Positions 11,266-22,100 of a stretch of DNA of 64,000 nt are shown one piece after another (positions within the stretch are counted from its first letter, which is position 1; each line of letters opens with the position of its first letter). The notes under the pieces were generated by a model. It saw only the letters and a list, made by a program, of their open reading frames with translations. It did not search any database and was not told the origin of the DNA. Where the stretch lies: the NCBI GenBank assembly GCA_038030265.1, contig CM075939.1:54169253-54233252 (forward strand). Reading direction: 5' to 3'. Position numbers and translations under genes: made by a program. The DNA is from Corythucha ciliata. Taxonomy: Eukaryota > Arthropoda > Insecta > Hemiptera > Tingidae.

Positions 11266-12639
11266 CTATTGGTTTATCGTTGTAGGACTTGTAGACGAAA
11301 AATACCAATCTCTTGCGTTTGTAACTGTTTCCATCCAATAGTCTAAGAATAAATTTATTGTGAGTTAATTTTTTTAATAGCTTTTCAAATTATTGGGCTT
11401 TTTCGTACTGACCTCTTAAATCTTGCAGCTTTCCACAAGAACCTTTGTATTCAATAGGAAGCATGTCTTTAGATATTGACTTGTGCAGAGAGGTGAAGTC
11501 TGAACCGTGTACATGTATCTACAAAAATCGAAATTTCTCAATTTTCACAAAAGGCTTAACGCTTTAAAGCACATGACTAGGTGGATTCGGACTATTCGGA
11601 CGTGACGTGGGAAGATGCGTGTCCGAACAATGTGAACGTTAACGTACAAAAGCCTATGTTGGACTTGAATATCAAACGTGGGAACACAGCGTGTTCCCAC
11701 GTCACGTTAAAATAGTCTGTATTGACCTTAAGTTATAATGTACCCTGCTTTGAAGTTTTTCATTCAAAAACCTCCTAAATACATTTAGAACGACATCAAT
11801 GTACATTGGCGTGTTGAAAAAATCCAGGGATTTAATCCTCACCGGGTAGCAGTTCTGAAATCAAAGTAATTTAGCGAGCCACGACATTGAATGGTGGCGG
11901 GTGGGGTAAAATATAATACCTGCCAAGAATGGACTATTCGTCGAACCACAGAAGTAGTCATTTGAAGGGCGTGGCTCAACGAAACGCCCTCCATGTCGAA
12001 CAGAGCGACAACACCGTAGATGGCCACCCGAGGACAGCGATCCATGAGAAGGTCGAGCGTCATCAGACCGGTTTTAAAGACGTCGTGAATTGAATGTCGT
12101 TTCGGGTCGTGAGACGTGGCTCGAATGATGATGACAGTTTGATTGTGAGCGTCCTTTTTAAGGATCGGTAGGAAAATACTAAGGTATAAGAGCACCGCGC
12201 GGTTAACATTATTTGAACGGAAAGTGAACAATTTTGTGGGTTTTTATTTATATTTAAACGGACTATGTTGGCCTGTAAATTAGTACCCAAGTTCAAGAAG
12301 CTCTTTGATGATCGGTAGGTGAGGGTCACGCTCTGAAAACCATTCCGGAGCAGCGACCCACAGCTTACTCATGCAAGTCATTTTACTTTTGGCCTTATTA
12401 ACGTCATACTTGCAGGCCCGAAGGTATCGTAGCAGTACTTCTGTAGCTAAAAACACCATTTTGATTTTGTCTCCGTTAGAAACAGTGAGAAAAGGGAAAT
12501 AGTTGAAACGCCGGCGCTTACATGGAGCATCCCAATTGAGCCACTGCTGAAGTTCCTCAAGCGCTTCTTTTCGGCGTTCAGGTGTCTCTCTTAAATCAGT
12601 CTCGCAGTATCTCAAATCATCTTCAGTCTCAATTGACAT
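11266..12639 (-). CDS. CRAL-TRIO (SEC14-like) lipid-transfer protein, alpha-tocopherol transfer protein/clavesin type
   Basis: Five exons give a 301-residue protein: 12639-12287, 12178-11920, 11854-11744, 11518-11413 and 11342-11266 (stop TAG). All introns are GT-AG and phases agree. Residues ~1-117 are the helical CRAL-TRIO N-domain (LLRYLRACKYDVNKAK). The rest is the lipid-binding lobe, including ATSHDPKRHSIHDVFK, YGVVALFDMEGVSLSHAL and the RIHVHG segment before LPIEYKG. Family members carry hydrophobic ligands such as tocopherol, retinal or phosphoinositides between membranes in the cytosol. The ligand here cannot be told from sequence. AATAAA lies at 11221-11216 on this strand. Length (~300 aa) is usual for insect members. 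Intron 3 contains a MITE (11590-11717). The paralogue identity is uncertain; the family is not. Confidence 0.93.
11590..11717. mobile_element. ~128-bp MITE in an intron of the CRAL-TRIO gene
   Basis: The terminal inverted repeats are GACTATTCGGACGTGACGTG on the left and the complement of GACTATTTTAACGTGACGTG on the right. A second hairpin, ACGTGGGAACAC against GTGTTCCCACGT, sits at the right end. It lies within intron 3 and does not touch the splice sites. Confidence 0.7.
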
Positions 12640-13775
12640 TTCTTTTTGTTCAATACTTTATAAGTGAGGGTTTGTCCGCTAAAAAATGGGATATCGCATT
12701 GAGTAATCGCAGAAACAATGAAAAAAAAGATTGCTTGCTTGGGATGCCGTTTGTTTGAGTTGAGTCAATATAAATAACGAAGGCGATTGAGCGTAAATCG
12801 TCAATTTTACTTATTAATCTACGATTAAATATTAGTTATAAATAAGCGACATTTTTGTTATCTCCTTAGGGCCGTTCAAATATTGAAATTACAATTTTAC
12901 CTGATGCAGACCCCGCAATGCCCTTGTTTCACGCCCACACTTTAACGATTCGCTCGTATATAATGTCCAACTCAACAAACTTCAATAACTTCCCCGATAA
13001 CCATTTACTTCCACCATTTCAAACCTACACAGCATTGAAACTCGACTATTTCATTTTATAACGCGAAGGCGAAACTCCGTGACGACCGACAGCGCGACAA
13101 GGAGAAATCCAAAACCATAATACACGCTCGCGGCTCGCGGTGTTCACGTCCTTGATCTATTGCTCGATCACTCTCTCTCACTCGCTCTCGAAAAAGGGGG
13201 CCCCACCAATTGTTCAGCGTTTTATCGCTTTAGGCATTTTTTTTTTCGTCCCTCCACACGTTTCCAACCCAATATGACTGTATTTTATGTATTATTCGCC
13301 GCACATCTGGTCCCTATTTTCCTTTCTCTTTCAATTTCTCTACATAATATCCACTTCAGCCATCATCTTTATTTTTTATTGGATCAAATCAGAGAGAGAA
13401 AAAAAACGTGATAAATGTTTTCCTGGTTAGTTGAAAAATGAAACAAGTGGGAGATTTTTCAAAGTCTCGCTCTGCACGACTGCATCTTATGGTTTATTGA
13501 CTCTAACCCTTAGTAGAATGTAAGAGACTGATTTTCAATGTAATTAATGAAGAGTGTGAGTGTGTGGTGTGTGTTTTAAAGTTCCCTCCTGCAAAACACC
13601 AAACGTAGGATGCCACACAAACGCTGAAAACTCAAATACAAACAATGCGCTAAAGTGAAGTCTACCGTAGATGCTAAAGTCCCGCATAGCAGCTCACGCA
13701 TTGAAGGTTTAGCCAGTCTGGTGGGAAAATTACAGCGTATTCTGCAATACAACTCTAGATTTTCAGTTGAAATTA
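12640..13775. other. Region upstream of the CRAL-TRIO gene
   Basis: No gene recognised. It is AT-rich, with a pyrimidine/TC-rich stretch at ~13165-13190. The plus-strand frame at 13160-13411 is hydrophobic but shows no domain and is probably non-coding. The CRAL-TRIO promoter should lie just above 12640; no clear TATA box was identified. Confidence 0.4.
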
Positions 13776-13918
13776 GCGTTTTCCATTTGCAAAAAATTCA
13801 GCTCTGAAGCCGAGCATTTCCAACCGTCTTCTCTGAATTAAATCATAATTATGGTAACGGAGAATACGGGAGAAATGCTCGCCTCCAGAGCTGGGTTTTA
13901 ATGCAAATCGAAAACGCC
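13776..13918. repeat. Foldback MITE, family F, copy 2
   Basis: The arms run from GCGTTTTCCATTTGC to GCAAATCGAAAACGC and include GAGCATTTCCAACCGTCTTC with its complement. The centre AATCATAATTATGGTAACGG is in the same orientation as copy 1 (413-537). Confidence 0.78.
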
Positions 13919-13969
13919 ATGTATGAACGAGGAATATAATTTTTACGTAGCGTTAAACTGTGTCCTTTT

Positions 13970-15480
13970 CCTTATTTTAGCCACGAATCAAATGCTCTAT
14001 TCCCACACCTTATCCGCCGATTAGCAAATATGCCCAGTTTAAGCCGCGAAGTTCTCAAATTTTAGCCACGAATAAGTGTTTTTTGACAACTTGTATCGCC
14101 TCACATTAGCGTTTTTCTCAATTTTGACCGCGCATAACGGTTTTTCCCAACTTCAGCCTCGGATTTAGCTGTTTTACCCCCCCCCCCCCACGCCAAAAAT
14201 AGCCATGAATTTTCTCTTTTTCCAAACTTTAGCAGCAAAACAGCGTTTTTATCCCGTGAATTAGCGTTTTTCTTAATTTTCCACTAGCTGGCGTTTTCCT
14301 GAATTTCAGTAGTAAAGCAGGGAATGAACACTTTTCTCTCAGCTCGAGTGTTTTCCTGACTGTTAGCCGCAAAATAGCGTTTTTTTTCTAAATTTTTGGA
14401 GAAAATTAGCATTTTTTTTGTTCACCAAACGCTAATCCCCGTAGCCACGCATTAACGGGGTTTCCACTTATACGTAGTCATAAATTGGAGCTTTTCCCCA
14501 ATTTTAGCCTCAAATTTGCCTTCAGTAGCCACAAATTGGCGTATTTTTAATTGTTAACCCAAATTTAAATTTGTTTCGTTTTTATAACCGCGAATTAGTG
14601 ATTTTCCTCAATTTTTACCGCGAATTTTCTTAATTTTAGGAGCGTGAAAAAATTGGCATTTTTTTTTTTCATTTTTAACAGCGAATTAGCACTTTTTTAT
14701 CAATTTGAGGCTGACATACATAAAATTCCGCTCTGGAGCCGAGCATTTCCACCCGTCTTCTCCGTTACCATATGATACAATTCAGAGAAGACGGGTGGAA
14801 GTGCTCGCCTTCAGAGCAGAATTTTATGGAAATGGAAAACGCTATAAGTCTTTCCCGTAATTTTAGCAACTAATTGCTTACTCACCACGAATTAGCATTG
14901 TTCTTTATTTAAATTTTAGTAACGCATTAGCAATTTTGCTTTACTTTTGACTATAGTTTGCCGTTTTTTTCAATTTTAGCCACAAAGTTGCTTTCAGAAG
15001 GCGCGAAGACTTGTATTTAAATTAGAAATTTTACCACTTTATCCGCGAATTAGTGATTTTTGTCAATCTTAGCCCTGAATTAGCGCTTATTCTCAACTTT
15101 AGCTGCAAAATATCCATTTTGTTTACACTTTTAGCGAATCAGAGATTGTTTTTCTTTTTGGTCTGGAAGCTGCACTGAAAGTGTTTGCCACTTCAGCAGT
15201 GGGAAATTTTCTATTTTTCTCAATTTCATCCCCAAATTAGGGTTTTTTTTTCAAGTTTAAGAGTTTTTTTTTACCACGATGGTGTCCTTGAATTAGCGTT
15301 TTTTCTCAATTTTAGCCGCGGGCTTGGCCCAAGAACAGCACACTGGCGTTTTTTCTCCATTTTACCCGTAAAATGGCCTCTACCGCGAGTCAGCGTGTTT
15401 TCTCAATTTTAGCTTGCGAAGTTACCTCCAGATTCCAGATTTTTCAATGAAGCCTTTAGAATAGCGCTTTTCGTGGGCTG
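13970..15480 (+). repeat. Satellite array S1, T-rich orientation
   Basis: A long degenerate array of ~30-bp units (TTTTCTCAATTTTAGCCGC / GAATTAGCG). It is interrupted by foldback copy 3 at 14718-14843 and has a C-tract at ~14168. On the right it passes into the cap sequence shared with 4150-4280 and (inverted) 21650-21800. Confidence 0.8.
14718..14843. repeat. Foldback MITE, family F, copy 3 (opposite orientation)
   Basis: It has the same arms as the other two copies, but the ~25-bp centre is reversed (CCGTTACCATATGATACAAT). This is expected if a palindromic element inserted the other way round. It is nested in the satellite array. Confidence 0.78.
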
Positions 15481-16080
15481 AACCGATTATTCGCAGCCAT
15501 ACTCATTGCACGTTTTATTCTCCAGATCAGATGTACTGAAAATTGTCGAAAGGAGCCAAATCGCGTACTCTTTTTGTCACGTGCCTGTACATCCATGAAC
15601 ATAGAACCTAAAAATCCTCATTTTTTCATTCTTAAGCTTTTCGGGGGTCTCCGTCTGATAGAGGGGGCCCGGGGCGGTCCGCCCCCCCTTGCCCCTGCCT
15701 CGGTATACGCTACTGACCGCGCAAAATGACCCTTAAAATCACCTACTTGACCCCTGGGCGATAATGGAAACTGGAATTGCTTATTTTGGGGTTTCACTAC
15801 ACGTCGAATCAGAAAATCAAGCTGTTCAAGGGTTTTTTTTTTCGTGATGCGGGCGTTTTTTCAGGCACACGAATTTTATTCACGGGGACGGCCGCCCCGT
15901 AATCGACGGTCGATTGCTGGGCTGATGAGACCAGCACCGCGAGAAGCTCTGATAGCTGAAAGTCTGAGGTCGAAACACATTCTCATCCGTGTTAAAGTGC
16001 AAAGAAAGAGCCTCGCGTGACACATGTGGACCTCGCTGGGCTTATACAAAGATGATGATGGAACGGGGGTGGATGTGGCG
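15481..16080. other. Array cap, transposon-like right end, and unassigned DNA
   Basis: 15481-15700 holds the cap of array S1, including GAAAATTGTCGAAAGGAGCC, and ends GGTATACGCTACTG at ~15714. This looks like a CAG-type terminus; no matching left duplication was found. 15830-16080 contains CTGATGAGACC ... GGTCGAAACAC (15922-15979), discussed as a weak hammerhead candidate. The minus-strand frame at 15876-16181 has no recognisable domain. Confidence 0.4.
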
Positions 16081-18480
16081 CGGCCGTGAATTGCAAGTTT
16101 CGATGGATAGAAATTAAATTTTAAGTTTCGGGGGATTAGTAGCCACAAAATTGAAGTTTCAGGGCTGCATAGACAACGCAATAATTGAACATTTCAGTGA
16201 ATTATGGGCGTAGTATAATTTCTGGAATTTGGCTCTCTAAAACAACCATTGACGAGGATTTTCGCGTCCTAAAAATACAGTTTTGCAGATCTGACACAAC
16301 TTACTCAGATTTAGCCTCCGAAATCTAAAATCTAAGTGATAAATTTAGCAGTTTCATGCAAAAATCACAATTGCAGAACTACCTATTACAATCGTCATTT
16401 TGTGGTAAAATCGAAATGTTCGTGCCGTGCCAAAATCGCCATTTTGGTGCTGAAATCGCCGATTCAATGTAACATTTTTAGTTTAGAGGTGAAAGCACTA
16501 TATTCAGTTTTCTGGTAGCAGTTTTAGGGAAGAAACTTCAATTTTGATTTTAAAAACGTCAGTTTCAGGGAAAAGTCTCCAGATTTGTGGTAAAACACAA
16601 GTTTGGGGGTAAAAGTTTCCTTTTTAGGGAAACCTGTCAAATTTAGTTCAAGGGTAAAATCACTAGTAGTGCCTTGAAACCTTCAGTTTTGATATAAAGT
16701 CAGCTTTGGCACGATCTTTAGATTTGGGGGTTTTTCACCTCAAAAACAGACAATTTCAGTCCAATAATAAAGACTTCACGCTAAAGCTACGACGTGTTAT
16801 ATCAACAAAACTGAAAATGTCGCTACAATAACGGTAATATTACCCAACATTTGTTAGTTTTTCCTCGAAATGGAAGCTTTACCCCCAAACTGGTGGTTTT
16901 TACTGGAATTTTTTAACCCAACATTCAAGTTTCTGTCCAGAACAGTCACCAGAAAACTGACGTTTTGACTGCGAAACAGCCGATTTCACGATAAAAAAAA
17001 AAAAAAAAAAATTAGTGGTTTTACCTTAAAACAAAAAATTTCGTCAGAGTTTTGGGGAAAACGTCAGTTTTGGTGTGAAATTGTCAGTGTGGGCCCACAA
17101 CAATTACCCGTTAGGAGAAATCGTCAAATGAGGTATGTAAAGTGCGTTTTTGGGATGAAATAGTAAGTTTTGAGGTTAAAACCGTCATTTTACGGATAAA
17201 ATAGTCAGTTTTGGCTTATTATTTCTCAATAAAAAGTCTTTGTAATCGTATAGCAAAACAATTTTTTTGACCCCCCCCCCCTCAAAATTTGCAGTTTTAC
17301 GTTTCAAAGTGCGTAGAATCCAAATCTGCAATAAAAAAAAAATGTCCGTCCGCTGTCCGGGCCATATCTTGCCCTAGGATTGCTCGAAAAAACTCGTTCT
17401 TTCGCACATAGACTCCATTTGGGGTCTAGTTGGTCCTAACATCTGATCAGTTTGATCAAATAACCTCCTTGGGATTTATGGGCCAAAAGCGGGTCCAAAA
17501 TGGGGATTTTCAAAGGATTTGGGGTCATAGGGGTGTGGGGTGTCGATTTTCATGTAATTTCAAGCCGGATTTGACTACATCCATGAAAAGTAAACCCACA
17601 GTCGAAATAATAAGGCATTGTTCGATAATTCGCAGCGTCGGGAGTAAAATCGTCAGTTTTAGAGTAAAATATTCCCTTTTAGGTTGAAACAAAGTTCTTT
17701 TCATGGTAAAATAAACCTTTTCGGGGTAAAATATTCAATTTTGAGGTGAATCCGTAAAAGTATTGGGGGAAAAATTACCAGTTTTGTATAGTGAAAGCTT
17801 TTGGGGTAACACGCGTCAGCTTTGACGCGAAATCGTCTGTTTTGATGTAATGTCGTCTCATTTTGGAAGATAATCGTCAGTTTTGTGTTAAAATCGTAAG
17901 AATTTTCAAGTCAGAGTCTTTATGATTGGCGTAAAATCATTCGTTTTGGGGAAAAAGTCAGTTATGGCGTGAAATTGTTAGTTTTGGAGTAAAATATCCA
18001 ATTTTGGGTTGATTTCGACAGTAAATCGCCTCATTTCGGAACAAATCGTCAGTATCGTGATGAAATCGTCGGTATCCATCGTTGGTAAAATCATCAGTTT
18101 TACTGAGTACATGTGGTTTGGTGAATGAGTAGTGGGGGGGGGGGGGGTCAACCGCCAGATGTGTTTCGAAAACTTCAGTTTTGGGGTGACACTTCGGATT
18201 TTGCGTGAAATCGATGTCTGTTTCGGAATAGAATATTCATTTTCAGAATAAAATCTTCATTTTTGGGTTAAAAATGTCAGTGTTTTCGCATCTCTCAGGC
18301 AGGACGTTAAAAAGTCGTACACTGTATTGGAGGGCTAAGCCCTTTCTACGAGAAATCAATATTTCTGGGGAGGGGGGGGGGACATTGTCGATTTTCGGAC
18401 AGAAAATCCTGAATAGAAGGCTACAAACGACAGTTTCCTAGCAGTAATGTAAGTTCAGTTTTAGGGAAACAATCTGACGT
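16081..18480 (+). repeat. Degenerate satellite array S3 (~25-30 bp)
   Basis: Units resemble GGTAAAATCGTCAGTTTT with frequent variants. Near 16080-16700 the repeats are more diverged (AAAATCGCCATTTTGGTGC). G- and C-tracts occur at ~17271, ~18134 and ~18371. Open frames such as 17430-17687 are repeat read-through. This array type differs from S1 and S2. Confidence 0.7.
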
Positions 18481-19129
18481 TTAAAGCGCCTATATCTAAG
18501 TGGGCGAACTACCAGTTAATTTGCTGGAGTCTAAAGGTGCATCTGACATCTTTCTGCCCACCCCTAGACAAAGGGCTGGTTACGCCACTGGAATAATCCA
18601 CAGCGAAATTTTGAATTTTCTGGCTATTAGGCCAAAATTTCAAGTTTCTGAGTATAAAAGGCAGAAATGGCAAATTTCGAAGGACATAATTACAGCCACA
18701 AATTTGGATATTTTGCAGGATAATTAGACGCTAAATTGCGAGTTCGGTGGATAAATCGCCATAAAATTGTAAGTTACTGAAGATACACACCGCCAAATTT
18801 TATTTTCTACGTTCTACCCCACGTTTCTGCCACTGGTTGGAGCAACCGCCAAGTTAAGGCTTATTTTGCTGGGCATCGTTGTTCGGGGAATAGTTGTTTT
18901 TAAAATTAAAAAATAAAGAAGTCGGTTTAAAAGTGCCCAACATTTTTTTCAGTCGTTTTCATCAATTTTAAACACAAAAATACATTGCTACCTGTAAACC
19001 TTGAATAAATTGGATTTTGAGTACATCTCACCTTCAATAATTACTGTATCGCGAGTTTTTTTTAAAAAATCTGAACAATAACAAAACAATATAAACTATA
19101 AAAACAAAAAATAAAGACATAACATTCTA
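18481..19129. other. Transposon end and 3' flank of CoA synthase
   Basis: A right-hand terminus-like GGTTACGCCACTG ends at ~18590. After that, repeats of AAATTGCGAGTT/'AAATTTTGAATTTTC' type and AT-rich DNA lead to the CoA synthase stop codon. No separate gene is seen. Confidence 0.4.
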
Positions 19130-22100
19130 TCACCTAGTTTGAAGTCTCTGTTGAAGGCTGTTCCATGCTCGATGTACCTGTTTGAGCGTAAAATCGTGAG
19201 TCCACATGGTGCAGAACACGACGTTGGACACCCCCACCCTTCGTAAGTTGTCCGCCTGAGACGCGATGCGAGCTTTGGCTTCCTGTTCGGTAATATTATT
19301 TCTTTCTTGGATTCTTTTGGCAGCCTGCGAGGAGCATGGAAATTAAGTTATTCATAAAAAAAATGTAATTAAAAACAAAATGACGAGGTATTTCTGGTTT
19401 GTACCTCTTCCGCGGGTACGATGCATGTCCAAACTTCGTGACATCGTTCGTGCCACCCAGCTTCAATAAGCAAAGCTGCTTCGATTACTATGATATTACA
19501 GCCGTCTTTTTCGTGAAGTTTTTTGCATAATTCTTCAACTTTTGCCAGAGTTTCAGGCCAAATTAAAGCTTCAAGTTCTTTCAGTCTTTTCTGATATTAA
19601 AAATTTCATTTTTGTCGTTTTTTAAAGAATAACTTTTATAACGTTGCTTACTCTGTCGCCAAAAACGATTGCACCCAGTTTCTTTCTATTAATTTCTTTT
19701 GTGTCTTCGTCCAAAATATCACTTCCAAAAGCCTGAACAATTTTTTTATAACCCGGTTGACCAACTTGATAGATTTGATGTGCCACTTGATCGGCGTCCA
19801 CGACTCCGGCTCCCAAAGTTTTGATTTTATCTCTGACTGAGGATTTACCACTGGCGATACCACCGGTCAGTCCAATGATGTATGGCACTTTGGGTATGTT
19901 TGGTTTTGACTGTCAATGTTTTAAATTTACAGGCGACACTGATGTGAGGGGTGGAGAATTTTTGTGTGTTTTACTTCTGGAGATTTGATAAGATGTCCGA
20001 GTAATCGCAATCGACCGTTGCTCGAACTTATTTTCTCCTCTTCACAATCCCAACAGTGTAAGTGATCCTTGACGAGATCGACACAGCGAACAGTTAACGG
20101 TTGCAAATTATTTTTGCGTCGAACTTCATTCACTTTTTCACCACCTCTGGCCGTCTCCACACTAACAACGATCATCTACAAATTGGAAATACGAGGCGAA
20201 ACAGTCAAAAAAATAAGGCCCAGCGCTGAAATTTACTCACTTGAAAAGTAGGATCATCTTTTGTAGGCCCGTAAATATCATTAATAGGCACTAAGTCGAA
20301 CTTCAAATTTGGTTGAATGTCTTCAAGAAAATCTTTTATTTTAGCTACACGAGTCTCGTAAGGCTCAATCAATTCCCAGAGGGTTTTGGCTAAATAAAAG
20401 AAAATGAGCTTCAGTTTAGACTCAAGAATTGACTCTAAAAGAATGAATGGGAAAGTAGTAAAATTAGCAGATAAAACCAAGGATTACATGTGAAAATTTG
20501 TGGGTTTTCGTCGACAAAAATGGTGATTTTTGCCGCGAAACTCGGAAATCGTCTATTTAGCACGTCAGACTGGATATTTGGTCTACCAAAAACCTTGAAA
20601 TTGTGCTTCAGAAGCACACGTTTCACTACCAAAAAATCACCATTTCTCGACGAAACCCCCCTGACCTGAATGGTCAAATTTCGCTCAGAAACTGACAATT
20701 CACACCAGACGCTGACCCTTCGAGCATAAAATTTGGAATTTTGTCCCTTAGAAACCGGTGTGCCCCCCCCCCCCCCCTATAAAGTCACCGTACAGAATAA
20801 GCCGCGATTTGGTGTTATATCACTTTAAACCGCGAATTAGCGTTTTTTCTACATTTCAGCGCTTCTTTTCAATTTCATCGGTGAATTAGCTATTTGTTTC
20901 CATTTTAACCGTCAATAAGCGATTTGTCTCCATTTTAGACACGAGTTAGCGATTTTTATCAATTTTTTCGTAATTGGCCACGAAGTTGCCTCCAAAGTTC
21001 TGTCAATGAGCAAAATTTCTCAAATTTACCATTTAAATTAGCCATTTTTCATTATATTATTCTTAAATATAGTTTTTCCTTACTCCAGCCTCTAATTACG
21101 TAACACTTATTCTCAATTTGGCCCCGCAGACTATCCCTTTTTTCACTTTGTAGCCCGAAGTTCCTTTCCAAAGCGTTTATAAATTCAAACCGCTCATTGC
21201 CGTGTTCTCCTCACTTAAGCGCTATTTATCAATTTTGTTGGGAACTAGCGAATTTTCTCCATTTTTGCCGCGGAGTAGGGATTTTTTCTCATATTAGCTG
21301 TAAATTAGCGATTTTTGTGAATTTTTGCAGTGAATTCGCATTTTTCCTGATTTTAGCCGCTAATGATCGAATTTTCGTAATTTCATCCATGAGTTAGCAC
21401 TTTTTGTTTACTATTAGCTATGAATTAGCGCTTTTTCTCAGTTTGAACCACGTACTGGCCTTCTAGCGTCTAGCCTCTAATTAGCGCTCTTTCTACTCGT
21501 TATCCGTGGAAGCTTCAAGAAACTTTGGCCGCGGTGTATTTATCATAATTTTAGCCTTAATTTAGCTCTTTTCATCCCTTCTGTCCGTGAATCAGCTGCG
21601 TAAGAGCGACTGGGGCGGACCGGAAAAATGGGTATTTTTATATTTTATGTTCGTGGATTTAAAGTTGCGTGAAAACGAGTTTTGCTACGCAATTGGACAG
21701 CGAAATTGGCTCCTTTCGACGATTTTCAGTCCATCTGACCCAGGTCGGATTGAACCTAGCTGAATAGAAGATTTAGCCCACAAAAGCGCTATTCTGAAGG
21801 CTCAAATTGAGAGAAATCGCGCTTTCTTGGGGTAACTTCGTGGCTAAAGATGAAAAAGCGTACTAATATGCTGTTCTTGGGGCAAGTTCGCGGCAAAAAG
21901 TTTGGAAAAAGCGCTAATATTTGTGGCTAAAACTGTGAAAAAGTGTTCATTCGCGGTATCTCGATGAAACTTCCATACAAACATTTAGAAAAAATCGCTG
22001 ATTAGCGGAGTACAGATAAGCCAAAATGAAGACAAAAAAACGCTAATTTGCTGTTCTTTGGTAAAATTAACACATGCCCCGGTTTATGCTTTTTTGCAAG

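Noticed and set aside
13160..13411. Hydrophobic 83-codon frame upstream of the CRAL-TRIO gene
   Set aside because: Composition follows a pyrimidine-rich stretch. No start context, splice signals or family resemblance.
15481..15714. Right-hand transposon terminus GGTATACGCTACTG as proof of a complete element over the 13.97-15.7 kb array
   Set aside because: The following 8-mer (ACCGCGCA) was not found to the left of a CAG-type start, so completeness could not be supported.
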